In this document: piece after piece, positions 1-8,051 of the stretch
Layout of the letters: every line of letters starts with the position of its first letter
Numbering within the stretch: the stretch's first letter is position 1
NCBI RefSeq assembly: GCF_001305965.1
Contig: NZ_JXQC01000003.1
Span: forward strand, 1,884,452 to 1,948,451
Length of the DNA stretch: 64,000 bases
Direction: 5' to 3'
DNA from: Erythrobacter sp. SG61-1L
Lineage (GTDB): Bacteria; Pseudomonadota; Alphaproteobacteria; Sphingomonadales; Sphingomonadaceae
Position numbers and translations under genes: made by a program
Notes under the pieces: generated by a model
The model's database searches: none
Seen by the model: the letters and a program-made list of their open reading frames with translations, nothing else
Told to the model about the DNA's origin: nothing

Positions 1-823
1 CCATATAGCTGCCGAGGTTGGTCTGCGTTTCGATGAACAGCGGGATATATTCGTTGATCCCGTTGCTGATCACGCCGGAAAGGCCGGTGGCGACCACCAG
101 CAGAATGAACGGGCCGGTGCGTACGATGTCACGGAATTCCGGCCCCGGATCGCGTGCGGCAGGCGGCGGGCCGCCCTTGCCGTCAGCGCGGGTGCCGTGG
201 TCGAGTTCCTCTGCCGTATATCCGTAATCTTCCGGCTTTTCATGGACGAGGAACATCACGACGAGCGAGAGGGTGACGAGCACGATCAGGCCGGAAATCC
301 CCGCCGTGGCCTGCCAGCCGAAATGCTTGAGGCCATAGGTCGTGGCCAGCGGCACGATTGCGCCGGCTGCCGCCCCGCCCATCATCGCCACGCCGGTCGC
401 CCGGCCCAGCTTGTTGTCGAACCACCGCGCCAGAGTAAGCTGGATGGCAATGAGGCACAGGATCGAGGCAAAACCCGAAACTGCGGCCAGCACATAATAT
501 TCCCACAGGCTGTCGATGAAATAGAGCCCCACCGAACTGAGGCCCACGGCCCAGATCGACGGCAGGTAGACCCGCTTCACCCCGAAGCGCACGAAGATGG
601 CGCCCGCAAACAGCCCGGCCACGGCCGAGACAGTGGATTTGATGACCATGAAACTGGTCGTCTGCGCCACGGTCCAGCCCATGTCTTCAGAGATGGTGGC
701 GTACATCACCGGCATCATCATCGAGATGCCTGCCAGCGCGATACCCCAGACGAGGAAGCCCGTGACCACATTGGCCCAGGCATAGCGCTGCATCTTGCCG
801 ATGGAGGGGCGATCTTCTCCCAT
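1..823 (-). CDS. MFS transporter, N-terminal part (C-terminus cut by window edge)
   Basis: About 274 codons are visible, and the frame runs off the left edge. The protein begins MGEDRPSIGKMQ. It has long hydrophobic segments typical of the first six to seven helices of a 12-helix major facilitator, with an RFGVKRVY-type loop after helix 2 and a soluble central linker near residues 195-225. The pattern resembles the oxalate/formate and monocarboxylate branch of MFS, so an organic acid or aromatic acid substrate is plausible but not shown. The start is the ATG at 823, preceded by AGGAAAAGCAGGTA. It lies 122 bp downstream of the flavoprotein oxidase on the same strand and may be co-transcribed with it, which suggests uptake of a substrate or product of the phenolic pathway. 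Confidence 0.85.
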   Translation of the reverse strand, partial: MGEDRPSIGKMQRYAWANVVTGFLVWGIALAGISMMMPVMYATISEDMGWTVAQTTSFMVIKSTVSAVAGLFAGAIFVRFGVKRVYLPSIWAVGLSSVGLYFIDSLWEYYVLAAVSGFASILCLIAIQLTLARWFDNKLGRATGVAMMGGAAAGAIVPLATTYGLKHFGWQATAGISGLIVLVTLSLVVMFLVHEKPEDYGYTAEELDHGTRADGKGGPPPAARDPGPEFRDIVRTGPFILLVVATGLSGVISNGINEYIPLFIETQTNLGSYM

Positions 824-945
824 TACCTGCTTTTCCTTTTTCGGATTCTGGCGAGAAACCGGCGCGCCTGACTGCCTGCGTGCCACATCGCCACAATGTT
901 CTTTTCTACAGAATGACGTTTTCTTATTTTTCGATCATGACAGAG

Positions 946-2505
946 TCAACCAGCCTCCGAGGCCCGAAAACCGGGCCAGATGCCGTGATTGCCGGGTGAC
1001 AGAATGCCTGCCGGATCGAGCGCATCCTTGATGCGCGAATAGGTCTGCCCCAGCGCGTGGCCATTGAAGGAGAACTTGCCCGCCACATGATCGGCCAGGC
1101 AGATATGCGAACGGTAAGGCGCACAGCCCCATTCGGCGATGCGATCGTACATCTCGCGCACGGCTTCGCGCGCCAGCTGGACGCGGGCTGCGTCCGAAGC
1201 ATCGAACATCACCATGCAGGCGCTGACCATGCTGCGCTGGTTGAGCAGGAAGCCCACCGGCGCGATCAACCCGTATCGGGCCATGGTCTCGCGCACCAAC
1301 CGGTCTACCCGCTGCGCCGCCTCCCCGGTGAGGGGAACGACGGGCGAGAAATCCATGTGCCCCAGCGTTTCTCCGAACACGCCCTTCAGCCGTTCAAGCA
1401 ACACCTGATTGGGAATGCCCGCAGGAATGAGATCGCGCGGCTCGACTGTCTCCGGCCCGACATCGCCGGGATAGGTCCGCAATTCCAGTTCTGCACCGCT
1501 TAGCGCGGCAACCGCGCTCTCCAGAATGGCCCGACGCGCCGCGACCATCCTTGCATCGCCATACAGGCCCAGCCGCACGCTCCACCGCCCCGGGCGCAGC
1601 ACCTGCTTGAGATTGGCCAGAGTGAAGCGACCAAGCCCGGCCTCATCCGCTTCGGCCTCGTCAGGCGTGCCTACGATCATCGGGACGCCCTGCAGCACGC
1701 CCTCGCGCAGCAGGCCCCGGATCGTGTCGACCAACGGCACGATGTCATCCTCGCCCCGGCAGGTGATCGTGCCGGTGACGAAGATCTCCGGGCGCGGCAT
1801 CAGCCACAGGCCTGCCTTGGTGACCACACCGAAATTGCTCTGCATGAACAGGCTGTCGAGCGAAGGGCCATAACCACGCCGGTGACAGGCCCAAAGGGGG
1901 CTGCCCGGCAAGCCGCCCTGCCCCGTGCGCAGCAAGGTGCCGTCGGCCAGCACCGCCTCCATCCCGCAGATGGCGGAGGCATGATCGCCCATGACGTTGT
2001 AGCCATAGCCATGCTCCAGCGCATTGCCGATAATGCTGCCCCAGCCGAGATCCGGCACGGACATCATCAGCGGCGCGTTCTGTTCGCGCAGGGTCGCATA
2101 TAGCTGGGCGAAGCTGACGCCCGGCTCGATCAGCGCGTAACCCTGCGCCACGTCGATCTCCAGCACGCGGTTCATCCGCCGCAGATTGAGCACCACCCCG
2201 CCATCGACCACCGGCGCCGATCCGCCATAACCGAAATTGCGCCCCATGCTGGAGGTCCACAGATGGACGCCCAGTTCCGTCGCCAGCCGCAGCACGGCCT
2301 GCACTTCCTCCACGGAAGCGGGCTGCACCACCAGCGAGGGCTGATGCCCCACCGGGTCCGGCCCCTCGAAGGGATCGTGGAATTCAGCGAAAAGCGGCCC
2401 TTCGGCCTGCACACCTTCAATGCCAAGCAAGCGGGAGAATCGCTCCCGCGCATTTTCGAGCACATCCGCCGATGGGCGCGCCCACGGCCTGCCTTGTGGC
2501 TGCAT
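946..2505 (-). CDS. FAD-dependent vanillyl-alcohol oxidase / 4-cresol dehydrogenase-family flavoprotein
   Basis: The protein has 519 residues, close to the usual length for the flavoprotein subunit of p-cresol methylhydroxylase, eugenol hydroxylase and vanillyl-alcohol oxidase. The N-terminal half is a PCMH-type FAD-binding domain, with SSMGRNFGYGGSAPVVDGG and a GNALEHGYGYNVMGDH segment matching the VAO family. The rest is the substrate cap domain. Family members oxidise para-alkyl or para-hydroxymethyl phenols through a quinone methide. A longer frame starts at 2538, but the internal ATG at 2505 is preceded by GGGAG at six bases and is preferred. No cytochrome c subunit gene is adjacent, so whether it acts as an oxidase or uses another electron acceptor cannot be told. 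It is divergent from the HpaB-type monooxygenase gene and upstream of the MFS gene. Confidence 0.88.
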   Translation of the reverse strand: MQPQGRPWARPSADVLENARERFSRLLGIEGVQAEGPLFAEFHDPFEGPDPVGHQPSLVVQPASVEEVQAVLRLATELGVHLWTSSMGRNFGYGGSAPVVDGGVVLNLRRMNRVLEIDVAQGYALIEPGVSFAQLYATLREQNAPLMMSVPDLGWGSIIGNALEHGYGYNVMGDHASAICGMEAVLADGTLLRTGQGGLPGSPLWACHRRGYGPSLDSLFMQSNFGVVTKAGLWLMPRPEIFVTGTITCRGEDDIVPLVDTIRGLLREGVLQGVPMIVGTPDEAEADEAGLGRFTLANLKQVLRPGRWSVRLGLYGDARMVAARRAILESAVAALSGAELELRTYPGDVGPETVEPRDLIPAGIPNQVLLERLKGVFGETLGHMDFSPVVPLTGEAAQRVDRLVRETMARYGLIAPVGFLLNQRSMVSACMVMFDASDAARVQLAREAVREMYDRIAEWGCAPYRSHICLADHVAGKFSFNGHALGQTYSRIKDALDPAGILSPGNHGIWPGFRASEAG

Positions 2506-2562
2506 CACATTCTCCCAGCCGGTTGCACCGGCATTCATTGCAGGCCGGCGACCCGGCTCATC

Positions 2563-2661
2563 GTTCTCTATAACAGAACATCATTCTTTTATTGTGCAAA
2601 CCGCCAGCCGTCAACGGGCTGAGGATGCACACAGGTCCGTCCAACAGAACAGTAGTCTGTT
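2563..2661. promoter_or_regulatory. Two inverted repeats in the divergent promoter region
   Basis: The 219-bp divergent region between the flavoprotein oxidase and the monooxygenase holds two short dyads. GTTCT/AGAAC arms lie at 2563-2567 and 2575-2579, separated by seven bases. AACAGA/TCTGTT arms lie at 2643-2648 and 2656-2661, again separated by seven bases. Equal spacing makes them candidate operators for the nearby TetR or tandem MarR regulator. The arms are short and chance cannot be excluded. Confidence 0.35.
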
Positions 2662-2724
2662 TTTCTTGCATGTCTCACGAATCGTGAATACAGGCGTTTT
2701 CAACAAATACCAAGGAGAGGCGAC

Positions 2725-4173
2725 ATGGCCGCAAGAACTGGACAGGAATACAAGGCATCGCTGGCTGACGGACGCGAGGTCTGGCTCGGCAAAGGCAAGA
2801 TCGATGTAGCAACCGATCCCAAGCTCGCCGGCTCGATTGACGGCATGGCCGGCTATTTCGACTGGCAGCACGAATATGCCGACGAATGCCTCATTCCCGA
2901 TCCGGAGCGTCCGGACGAAAAGATGAACGTCAGCCTGATGCTGCCGAAGTCCGCGGAAGACCTGGCAATCCGCCATCGCGGCCTTGAACGCCTCTCCCGC
3001 TATTCCAACGGCATGCTGGGCCGCACGCCGGATTACGTGAATGTCGTGCTGTCGGGCCACACTGCCCGCGCCGACATCTGGGCCAAGGGCGCACCGGAAG
3101 GCTACGACCGCCTCAAGAAGTTCCACCGCGAGGTGATCGAGGGCGACCTTTCGATGACCCACACCATCGTCCATGCCAATATCGACAAGTCGGCCCCGCC
3201 GCTTGCCGGCATGAACTCCGAACTCACCCTGCGCGTTGTCGGCCGTAACGAAAACGGCATCATCGTGCGCGGCGGCAAGGTGCTGGCCACCCTCGGCCCG
3301 CTTGCCGACGAACTCTACGTCTATTCCTCCGCCCCGATCCCCTCGGGCGCCGAGGAATATGCCCTGATCTTCTCGATCCCGGTCAACACCAAGGGCGTGA
3401 TCCAGATCTGCCGCGATCACTATGGCGTCGATGCCAGCGTGGCCGATGCCCCCTTCTCCTCCCGCTTTGACGAGCAGGACGCCTTCGTGATCTTCGACGA
3501 TGTCGAAGTGCCGTACGAACGCGTGTTCTGCGACGGCGACCTTGCCGTCTACAACAACCTCAACGCGGGCGTTTCGCCGGGCAACACCCTGCAGCAGACC
3601 GCCATCCGCGCGATGGTGAAGCTCGAATTCGCCTATGATCTGTGTTCCAGCATCGCCAAGGTGACGAACAGCCTCGCCTATCCGGAAACCGCCGAAATGC
3701 TGGGCGAGATCCACTCCTATCTCTCGCTCACCCGCTCGGCCATCGTCGCTGCCGAAGCACGGGCGCATGATTGGGGCGCGGGCGCGTTCTTCCCGCATCG
3801 CGACCTGTCCGTGCTGCGCTGCGTGATGCCCGGCTGGATGACCCGCGTGAACCAGATCATCCGCGTGATCGGCGGGCATAACCTGCTGTGCACCCCCTCG
3901 CTCGACCTGTTCGAGAACCCGGAAATCGGTGACAAGCTGCGCAAATATCTGCCCGGCTCCAACGGCATGGCCGCCGAAGACCGCGCCCGGATCATGCGCA
4001 TGGCCTGGGACTTCGCCGGCTCCGCCCTCGGCAGCCGCGTCGAACTCTACGAGATGTTCTATCTCACCAGCCAGACCCGCGCCCGCATCGGCGACCATAT
4101 GATCGCCCAGCGCGACGGCGAATGGAATCAGGTGCGCGACTTCATGCAGAAGTCCGGCATCCTTCCGGCCTGA
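2725..4173 (+). CDS. HpaB/PvcC-family flavin-dependent aromatic monooxygenase, oxygenase component
   Basis: At 482 residues it has the length and fold signature of 4-hydroxyphenylacetate 3-hydroxylase oxygenase components (class D two-component flavin monooxygenases). These use free reduced FAD or FMN to hydroxylate phenols ortho to the hydroxyl group. The HpaB N-terminal domain spans about 1-270 and the acyl-CoA-dehydrogenase-like C-terminal helical domain about 280-475. Family-like segments include DEQDAFVIFDDVEVPYERVF near residue 253. The start ATG has a strong AAGGAGAGG site. The reductase gene follows six bases after the stop, so the two form a translational pair. The actual phenol cannot be named; p-hydroxyphenylacetate, a simple phenol, or the acid produced by the neighbouring oxidase and aldehyde dehydrogenase are all possible. 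Confidence 0.9.
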   Translation: MAARTGQEYKASLADGREVWLGKGKIDVATDPKLAGSIDGMAGYFDWQHEYADECLIPDPERPDEKMNVSLMLPKSAEDLAIRHRGLERLSRYSNGMLGRTPDYVNVVLSGHTARADIWAKGAPEGYDRLKKFHREVIEGDLSMTHTIVHANIDKSAPPLAGMNSELTLRVVGRNENGIIVRGGKVLATLGPLADELYVYSSAPIPSGAEEYALIFSIPVNTKGVIQICRDHYGVDASVADAPFSSRFDEQDAFVIFDDVEVPYERVFCDGDLAVYNNLNAGVSPGNTLQQTAIRAMVKLEFAYDLCSSIAKVTNSLAYPETAEMLGEIHSYLSLTRSAIVAAEARAHDWGAGAFFPHRDLSVLRCVMPGWMTRVNQIIRVIGGHNLLCTPSLDLFENPEIGDKLRKYLPGSNGMAAEDRARIMRMAWDFAGSALGSRVELYEMFYLTSQTRARIGDHMIAQRDGEWNQVRDFMQKSGILPA

Positions 4174-4178
4174 GCGCG

Positions 4179-4694
4179 ATGACGCAGGCTCTGCCGGTCG
4201 AACAGCCGGGCTTCGAACTCGACAGCTTCCGCCAGGCGCTCCGGCGTCTGGCGGGCGGTGTCACCGTGGTGGCGAGCCGGGGCAGCGACGGCTCGCCCCG
4301 CGGCATCGTGATGACGGCAGTCATGTCGCTCAGCTTCGATCCCCCCTCGATGCTGATCGCGATCAACCGCAACGCCTCGCTTCTGCCCGCAGTGATGGAG
4401 AGCGGGCGCTTCAGCATCAACATGATCGGGGCCGAGGGCGAAGACTGGTGCCAGGCCTTCTTCACCGCCGATCCGGGTACCCGCTTTTCATCCGAAGACT
4501 GGGAAACCCACCCTCTGGGCGTGCCGGTCTGCCGCAAGGCAATCGCCAGCGTGGTTTGCGAAGTGGATCATGCCGAACCTTTCGGCAGCCATATGGTGAT
4601 AAGGGGACTCGTCCGCGACGCGTCGTTCCGCCAAGATGCGGACGGCCTGATCTACATGGACGGACGCTATGCACGCCCCGAATATTGCGCTTGA
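4179..4694 (+). CDS. HpaC-type flavin reductase component
   Basis: The 171-residue protein belongs to the flavin-reductase-like FMN-binding family (split-barrel fold). It begins MTQALPVEQPG, and the characteristic LAGGVTVVASR and GIVMTAVMSLSFDPP segments follow near residues 25-60. Such reductases use NADH or NADPH to supply FADH2 or FMNH2 to the partner oxygenase encoded directly upstream. A longer frame begins at 4122 inside the upstream gene; the ATG at 4179, six bases after that gene's stop, is preferred although its Shine-Dalgarno site is weak. The 3' end overlaps the next regulator gene by 26 bases, which suggests all three are one transcript. Confidence 0.9.
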   Translation: MTQALPVEQPGFELDSFRQALRRLAGGVTVVASRGSDGSPRGIVMTAVMSLSFDPPSMLIAINRNASLLPAVMESGRFSINMIGAEGEDWCQAFFTADPGTRFSSEDWETHPLGVPVCRKAIASVVCEVDHAEPFGSHMVIRGLVRDASFRQDADGLIYMDGRYARPEYCA

Positions 4695-5346
4695 ACCGAA
4701 ACCCGCCGCCGCGAACCGTTCCAGCAAGGACCGGTTTATCGAGGCGGCGGCCAGCGAGTTCATCGAGGCAGGTTACGATGGCTGCACCATCCGCGCCATC
4801 GCCGCACGCGCCGGGACGAGCATTGCCTCCCTCAGCCGCAACTGGACCGGCAAGCGCCATCTGTTCGAAGATGTGTTCGGCCACCATTTCGGCATCATCA
4901 ATCAGGCCCAGCTCGATAATCTCGACGCAGTAAGCCAAGCGGACGCCCCGGCGCTGGTGGATGTGCTGTTCGCCTTCTACCGCCCCGTCCTTGCCCCTGC
5001 CCGGCAGGACGGAACTGCTCCGGCCAGCCATCACGTCTATTGCAAGGCCCTGTCCGACCCTTCCGAGGAAGCGAAGGAAATCGTCCGCCCGCTGGTGGCG
5101 GAAGTCCGCACGCGGATGATCGGATTTGCCCGCCAGTGTCTGCCCGGCCTTGCGGAACAGGAATTGTTCCTTGCGATGACGGTGATCAACGGCACCTATG
5201 TCTATCCCCAGATACAGGGCGCGAGGCTTGCCTCCGTCATGGGACTGAAGCAGGCCGACATGGACTGGGATGCTGCGGCCCTCAGCCTCGCGCAGATGGT
5301 TTCCGGCGGGCTTTCAGCCTTCCACTCCGCCCGGATCGGGCAATAG
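4669..5346 (+). CDS. TetR/AcrR-family regulator
   Basis: The 225-residue protein has an N-terminal TetR helix-turn-helix at about residues 17-65 (FIEAAASEFIEAGYDGCTIR followed by AIAARAGTSIASLSRNW). The ligand-binding helical domain follows, with the usual NGTY-type segment near residue 170. The recognition helix is unusual in ending LSRNWTGK rather than the common LYYHF-type sequence. The start overlaps the end of the flavin reductase gene by 26 bases, so it is co-transcribed with the monooxygenase genes and probably autoregulates the cluster. Its effector is likely a phenolic intermediate. The inverted repeats upstream of the monooxygenase are candidate sites. Confidence 0.88.
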   Translation: MHAPNIALEPKPAAANRSSKDRFIEAAASEFIEAGYDGCTIRAIAARAGTSIASLSRNWTGKRHLFEDVFGHHFGIINQAQLDNLDAVSQADAPALVDVLFAFYRPVLAPARQDGTAPASHHVYCKALSDPSEEAKEIVRPLVAEVRTRMIGFARQCLPGLAEQELFLAMTVINGTYVYPQIQGARLASVMGLKQADMDWDAAALSLAQMVSGGLSAFHSARIGQ

Positions 5347-5466
5347 GATCGGCGCATTCGCGCTGGCTCCGAAGGTTTCGGCCCAACCCCATTGCGTCTT
5401 GCGCCGCTTTGCGCTCTGTAGCGCCCGCGGTGGCTAACAAGCTCTCGAGCTAAAAGGACAGGAAAG

Positions 5467-6867
5467 ATGAAGTTCGAACGTTTGAACCCGATGACGGGAG
5501 AGGTCGCATCCAGCGCGGATGCGATGCAGGCATCGGATATTCCGGCGATTGCGGCAAAGGCGCAGCAGGGCTTTGCAGTGTGGTCGCAGATGGGCCCCAA
5601 TGCGCGCCGTGCGGTTCTGATGAAGGCCGCCGCTGCGCTTGAGTCGAAGAAGGACGATTTCGTAGCCGCGATGATGGGCGAGATCGGCGCAACTGCCGGC
5701 TGGGCCATGTTCAATCTCGGCCTTGCTGCCTCCATGGTGCGTGAAGCAGCGGCCCTGACCACCCAGATCAATGGCGAAGTGATCCCGTCAGACAAGCCGG
5801 GCTGCCTTGCCATGGCCCTGCGCGAGCCGGTTGGCGTGCTGCTGGGCATTGCCCCGTGGAACGCGCCGATCATTCTGGGCGTGCGCGCCATCGCTGTGCC
5901 GCTGGCCTGCGGCAATGCCGTGATCCTCAAGGCCAGCGAAAGCTGCCCGCGTACCCATGCCCTGATCATCGAAGCCTTTGCCGAAGCAGGCTTCCCCGAA
6001 GGCGTGGTGAATGTCGTCACCAATGCCCCTGCCGATGCAGGCGACGTTGTGGGCGCGCTGATCGATGCGCCGCAGGTGAAGCGCATCAACTTCACCGGTT
6101 CCACCACCGTGGGCCGGATCATCGCCAAGCGCGCTGCCGAGCACCTCAAGCCGGTGCTGCTCGAACTGGGCGGCAAGGCTCCGATGATCGTTCTGGAAGA
6201 TGCGGACCTTGACGAGGCTGTGAAGGCTGCGGCCTTCGGTGCCTATATGAACCAGGGCCAGATCTGCATGTCGACCGAACGGATCATCGTGGTCGATGCC
6301 GTGGCCGATGCCTTCGCCGCGAAGTTTGCCGAGAAGGTGAAGTCCATGCCGGTGGGCGATCCGCGCGAGGGCAATACGCCGCTGGGCGCGGTGGTGGACC
6401 GCAAGACGGTGGATCACTGCTATTCGCTGATCGAGGATGCCGTGGCCAAGGGCGCCGAACTCCTTACCGGCGGCGAGACGACGCAGAACGTACTGATGCC
6501 CGCCCATCTGGTGGACAAGGTGACGCCGGACATGAAGCTGTTCCGCGATGAAAGCTTCGGCCCGGTCGTCGGCATCGCCCGCGCCCGCGATGAAGCCCAT
6601 GCGATCGAACTGGCGAACGACACCGAATATGGCCTGTCGGCCTCGGTCTTCACGCGCGATACGGCGCGCGGCCTGAAGGTTGCCCGCCAGATCCAGTCCG
6701 GCATCTGCCACGTCAACGGGCCGACCGTGCATGACGAGGCCCAGATGCCCTTCGGCGGCATGAAGGCTTCCGGCTATGGCCGCTTCGGCGGCAAGGCCGG
6801 CATCGACGCCTTCACCGAACTGCGCTGGGTCACGGTGGAAACCGAACCGGGCCACTACCCGATCTGA
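5467..6867 (+). CDS. NAD(P)-dependent aldehyde dehydrogenase, vanillin/benzaldehyde dehydrogenase-like
   Basis: A complete 466-residue ALDH-superfamily enzyme. It has the PWNAP substrate-entry segment near residue 131, FTGST for cofactor binding near 213, the general-base glutamate in LELGGKAP near 237, and the catalytic cysteine in NQGQICMSTERI near 266-277. That cysteine segment is typical of vanillin, benzaldehyde and salicylaldehyde dehydrogenases. It would convert an aromatic aldehyde, for example the product of the neighbouring VAO-type flavoprotein, to the acid. The start has a good AGGACAGGAAAG ribosome site. It lies 120 bp after the TetR gene and converges with the tandem MarR gene, 27 bp away. 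Confidence 0.92.
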   Translation: MKFERLNPMTGEVASSADAMQASDIPAIAAKAQQGFAVWSQMGPNARRAVLMKAAAALESKKDDFVAAMMGEIGATAGWAMFNLGLAASMVREAAALTTQINGEVIPSDKPGCLAMALREPVGVLLGIAPWNAPIILGVRAIAVPLACGNAVILKASESCPRTHALIIEAFAEAGFPEGVVNVVTNAPADAGDVVGALIDAPQVKRINFTGSTTVGRIIAKRAAEHLKPVLLELGGKAPMIVLEDADLDEAVKAAAFGAYMNQGQICMSTERIIVVDAVADAFAAKFAEKVKSMPVGDPREGNTPLGAVVDRKTVDHCYSLIEDAVAKGAELLTGGETTQNVLMPAHLVDKVTPDMKLFRDESFGPVVGIARARDEAHAIELANDTEYGLSASVFTRDTARGLKVARQIQSGICHVNGPTVHDEAQMPFGGMKASGYGRFGGKAGIDAFTELRWVTVETEPGHYPI

Positions 6868-6894
6868 TGCATGGCAAGAGGATCAGGTGCGGCC

Positions 6895-7959
6895 TTACAG
6901 GCCGTGCCTGTCCTCCTGCTCTCCGGACATTCCCGCCATTTCGAGTGCATTGCCGATCAGCAGGTTGAGATAGCCCTGCAGCCTGCCGCGCTGGGCATTC
7001 TTAAGCCCCGCGGTAAGGATCGTATGCCGCTTCAAGGCATCGTCGCGCATCAGGGCGTAATAGGCCTGCCCCTTCTCGGTCAGTTCGATCAACACCTGTC
7101 CGCTGGCAGCATCCTTCGCCCGGCATATCAGGCCGACGCCGACCAGCGCATCCAGCGTGCGGCTGACCTGCGCCTTGTCCGCATCGACGTGATCCACGAT
7201 CCCCATGAAGGTGATCGACGGGCGGCTGGCCACGTTGACCAGAACCCGCCACTCGAAATTGGAAACACCCGCCAGCCGCTTGAAGGCCGCCGTGGCGGAA
7301 CGGGAAATCGTATTGGCAATATTGAATACGGCCGCCTGCACGCGGTTTGGCGGATCGGGATAGGCGGGCACCGTGATACCCTCTTCTCCGGCATCTTCCG
7401 TCTTGGCCTGAAGCAGTTCTTCCGCGAGTATCTGGGAAGCGCGGTTTTGCAGGCTCATCAGCATTCCGCCCAGTTCGAATGCCTCCACCGGCTGCAAACC
7501 GCGAATGAGCCTCTGCTCGCGCTTTTCGGCGACGGCATCCAGCTCCTGGCCGAACTTCAGGCCCTTCGCAGTCAGCGTATAGGGGTCGCGCTGGCGTTCC
7601 CGATGGACCATTCCGACATTGCGAAGGGAGGCGAGCGCCCTGCTGATCTGGGCGACATCGTTGCCCATGGAATAGGCCAGTTCGGAAACCCGGCTTTCTT
7701 CCATGCGGAACAATGTGAAGATCACGCGCCGCTCCATCTGGTTTTGCGGCATGAAACCCTGAAAGTCCGTTCGCGCACTTTTCAGCAGCACGCGCCGCAG
7801 CAGCAGGAAATGCGCTGAAATCAGTTCCTGCTGGACGCCGGCCAGCGGCGCATCATTGCCGTTCAGCTTTTCTGCCACGCGCTCCTGTCCCGTCCTTTGC
7901 GCTGCGTCTGCAGTCTGTTGAAGCCAACCCCCATTGGCTGGCGCCATTCCTAAGATCAT
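6895..7959 (-). CDS. Regulator with two tandem MarR-type winged-helix domains
   Basis: The protein has about 354 residues, more than twice the usual 140-160 for MarR proteins. It shows two winged-helix units in one chain. The first (about residues 45-170) has MERRVIFTLFRMEESRVSEL followed by the recognition segment DVAQISRALASLRNVGMVHR. The second (about 205-335) has FEWRVLVNVASRP and DKAQVSRTLDALVGVGLICR, then LTEKGQAYY. MarR proteins bind as dimers, so a fused pair could act as a pseudo-dimer. A GTG further upstream at 8004 lies in a terminator loop and is unlikely to be the start. ATGs at 7959 and 7947 are both possible and neither has a strong Shine-Dalgarno site. It sits downstream of a TBDR gene, in the phenolic catabolic region. 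Confidence 0.85.
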   Translation of the reverse strand: MILGMAPANGGWLQQTADAAQRTGQERVAEKLNGNDAPLAGVQQELISAHFLLLRRVLLKSARTDFQGFMPQNQMERRVIFTLFRMEESRVSELAYSMGNDVAQISRALASLRNVGMVHRERQRDPYTLTAKGLKFGQELDAVAEKREQRLIRGLQPVEAFELGGMLMSLQNRASQILAEELLQAKTEDAGEEGITVPAYPDPPNRVQAAVFNIANTISRSATAAFKRLAGVSNFEWRVLVNVASRPSITFMGIVDHVDADKAQVSRTLDALVGVGLICRAKDAASGQVLIELTEKGQAYYALMRDDALKRHTILTAGLKNAQRGRLQGYLNLLIGNALEMAGMSGEQEDRHGL

Positions 7960-7981
7960 TGGTCCGCCAAGGCAAATGGCC

Positions 7982-8020
7982 AAAAAAACGCCGGCGGTTT
8001 CCACATGGGAAGCCGCCGGC
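7982..8020 (-). terminator. Rho-independent terminator of the TBDR gene
   Basis: Read on the minus strand, GCCGGCGGCTTCC pairs with GGAAACCGCCGGC (one mismatch) around a five-base loop and is followed by GTTTTTTT. It lies 31 bases after the TBDR stop codon. It separates the TBDR from the tandem MarR gene and excludes the far-upstream GTG start for that regulator. Confidence 0.88.
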
Positions 8021-8051
8021 GCCGCATTGACCCCTGCGAGGGACCGCCCGA

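Noticed and set aside
2611-4098. A 495-codon minus-strand frame opposite the HpaB-type monooxygenase
   Set aside because: It is the mirror of a well-conserved gene with a strong ribosome site; the product is low-complexity and lacks any recognisable domain.
7960-8004. GTG start at 8004 for the tandem MarR protein
   Set aside because: The codon lies in the loop of a strong terminator for the preceding gene, so transcripts starting after it could not use it; later ATGs fit better.
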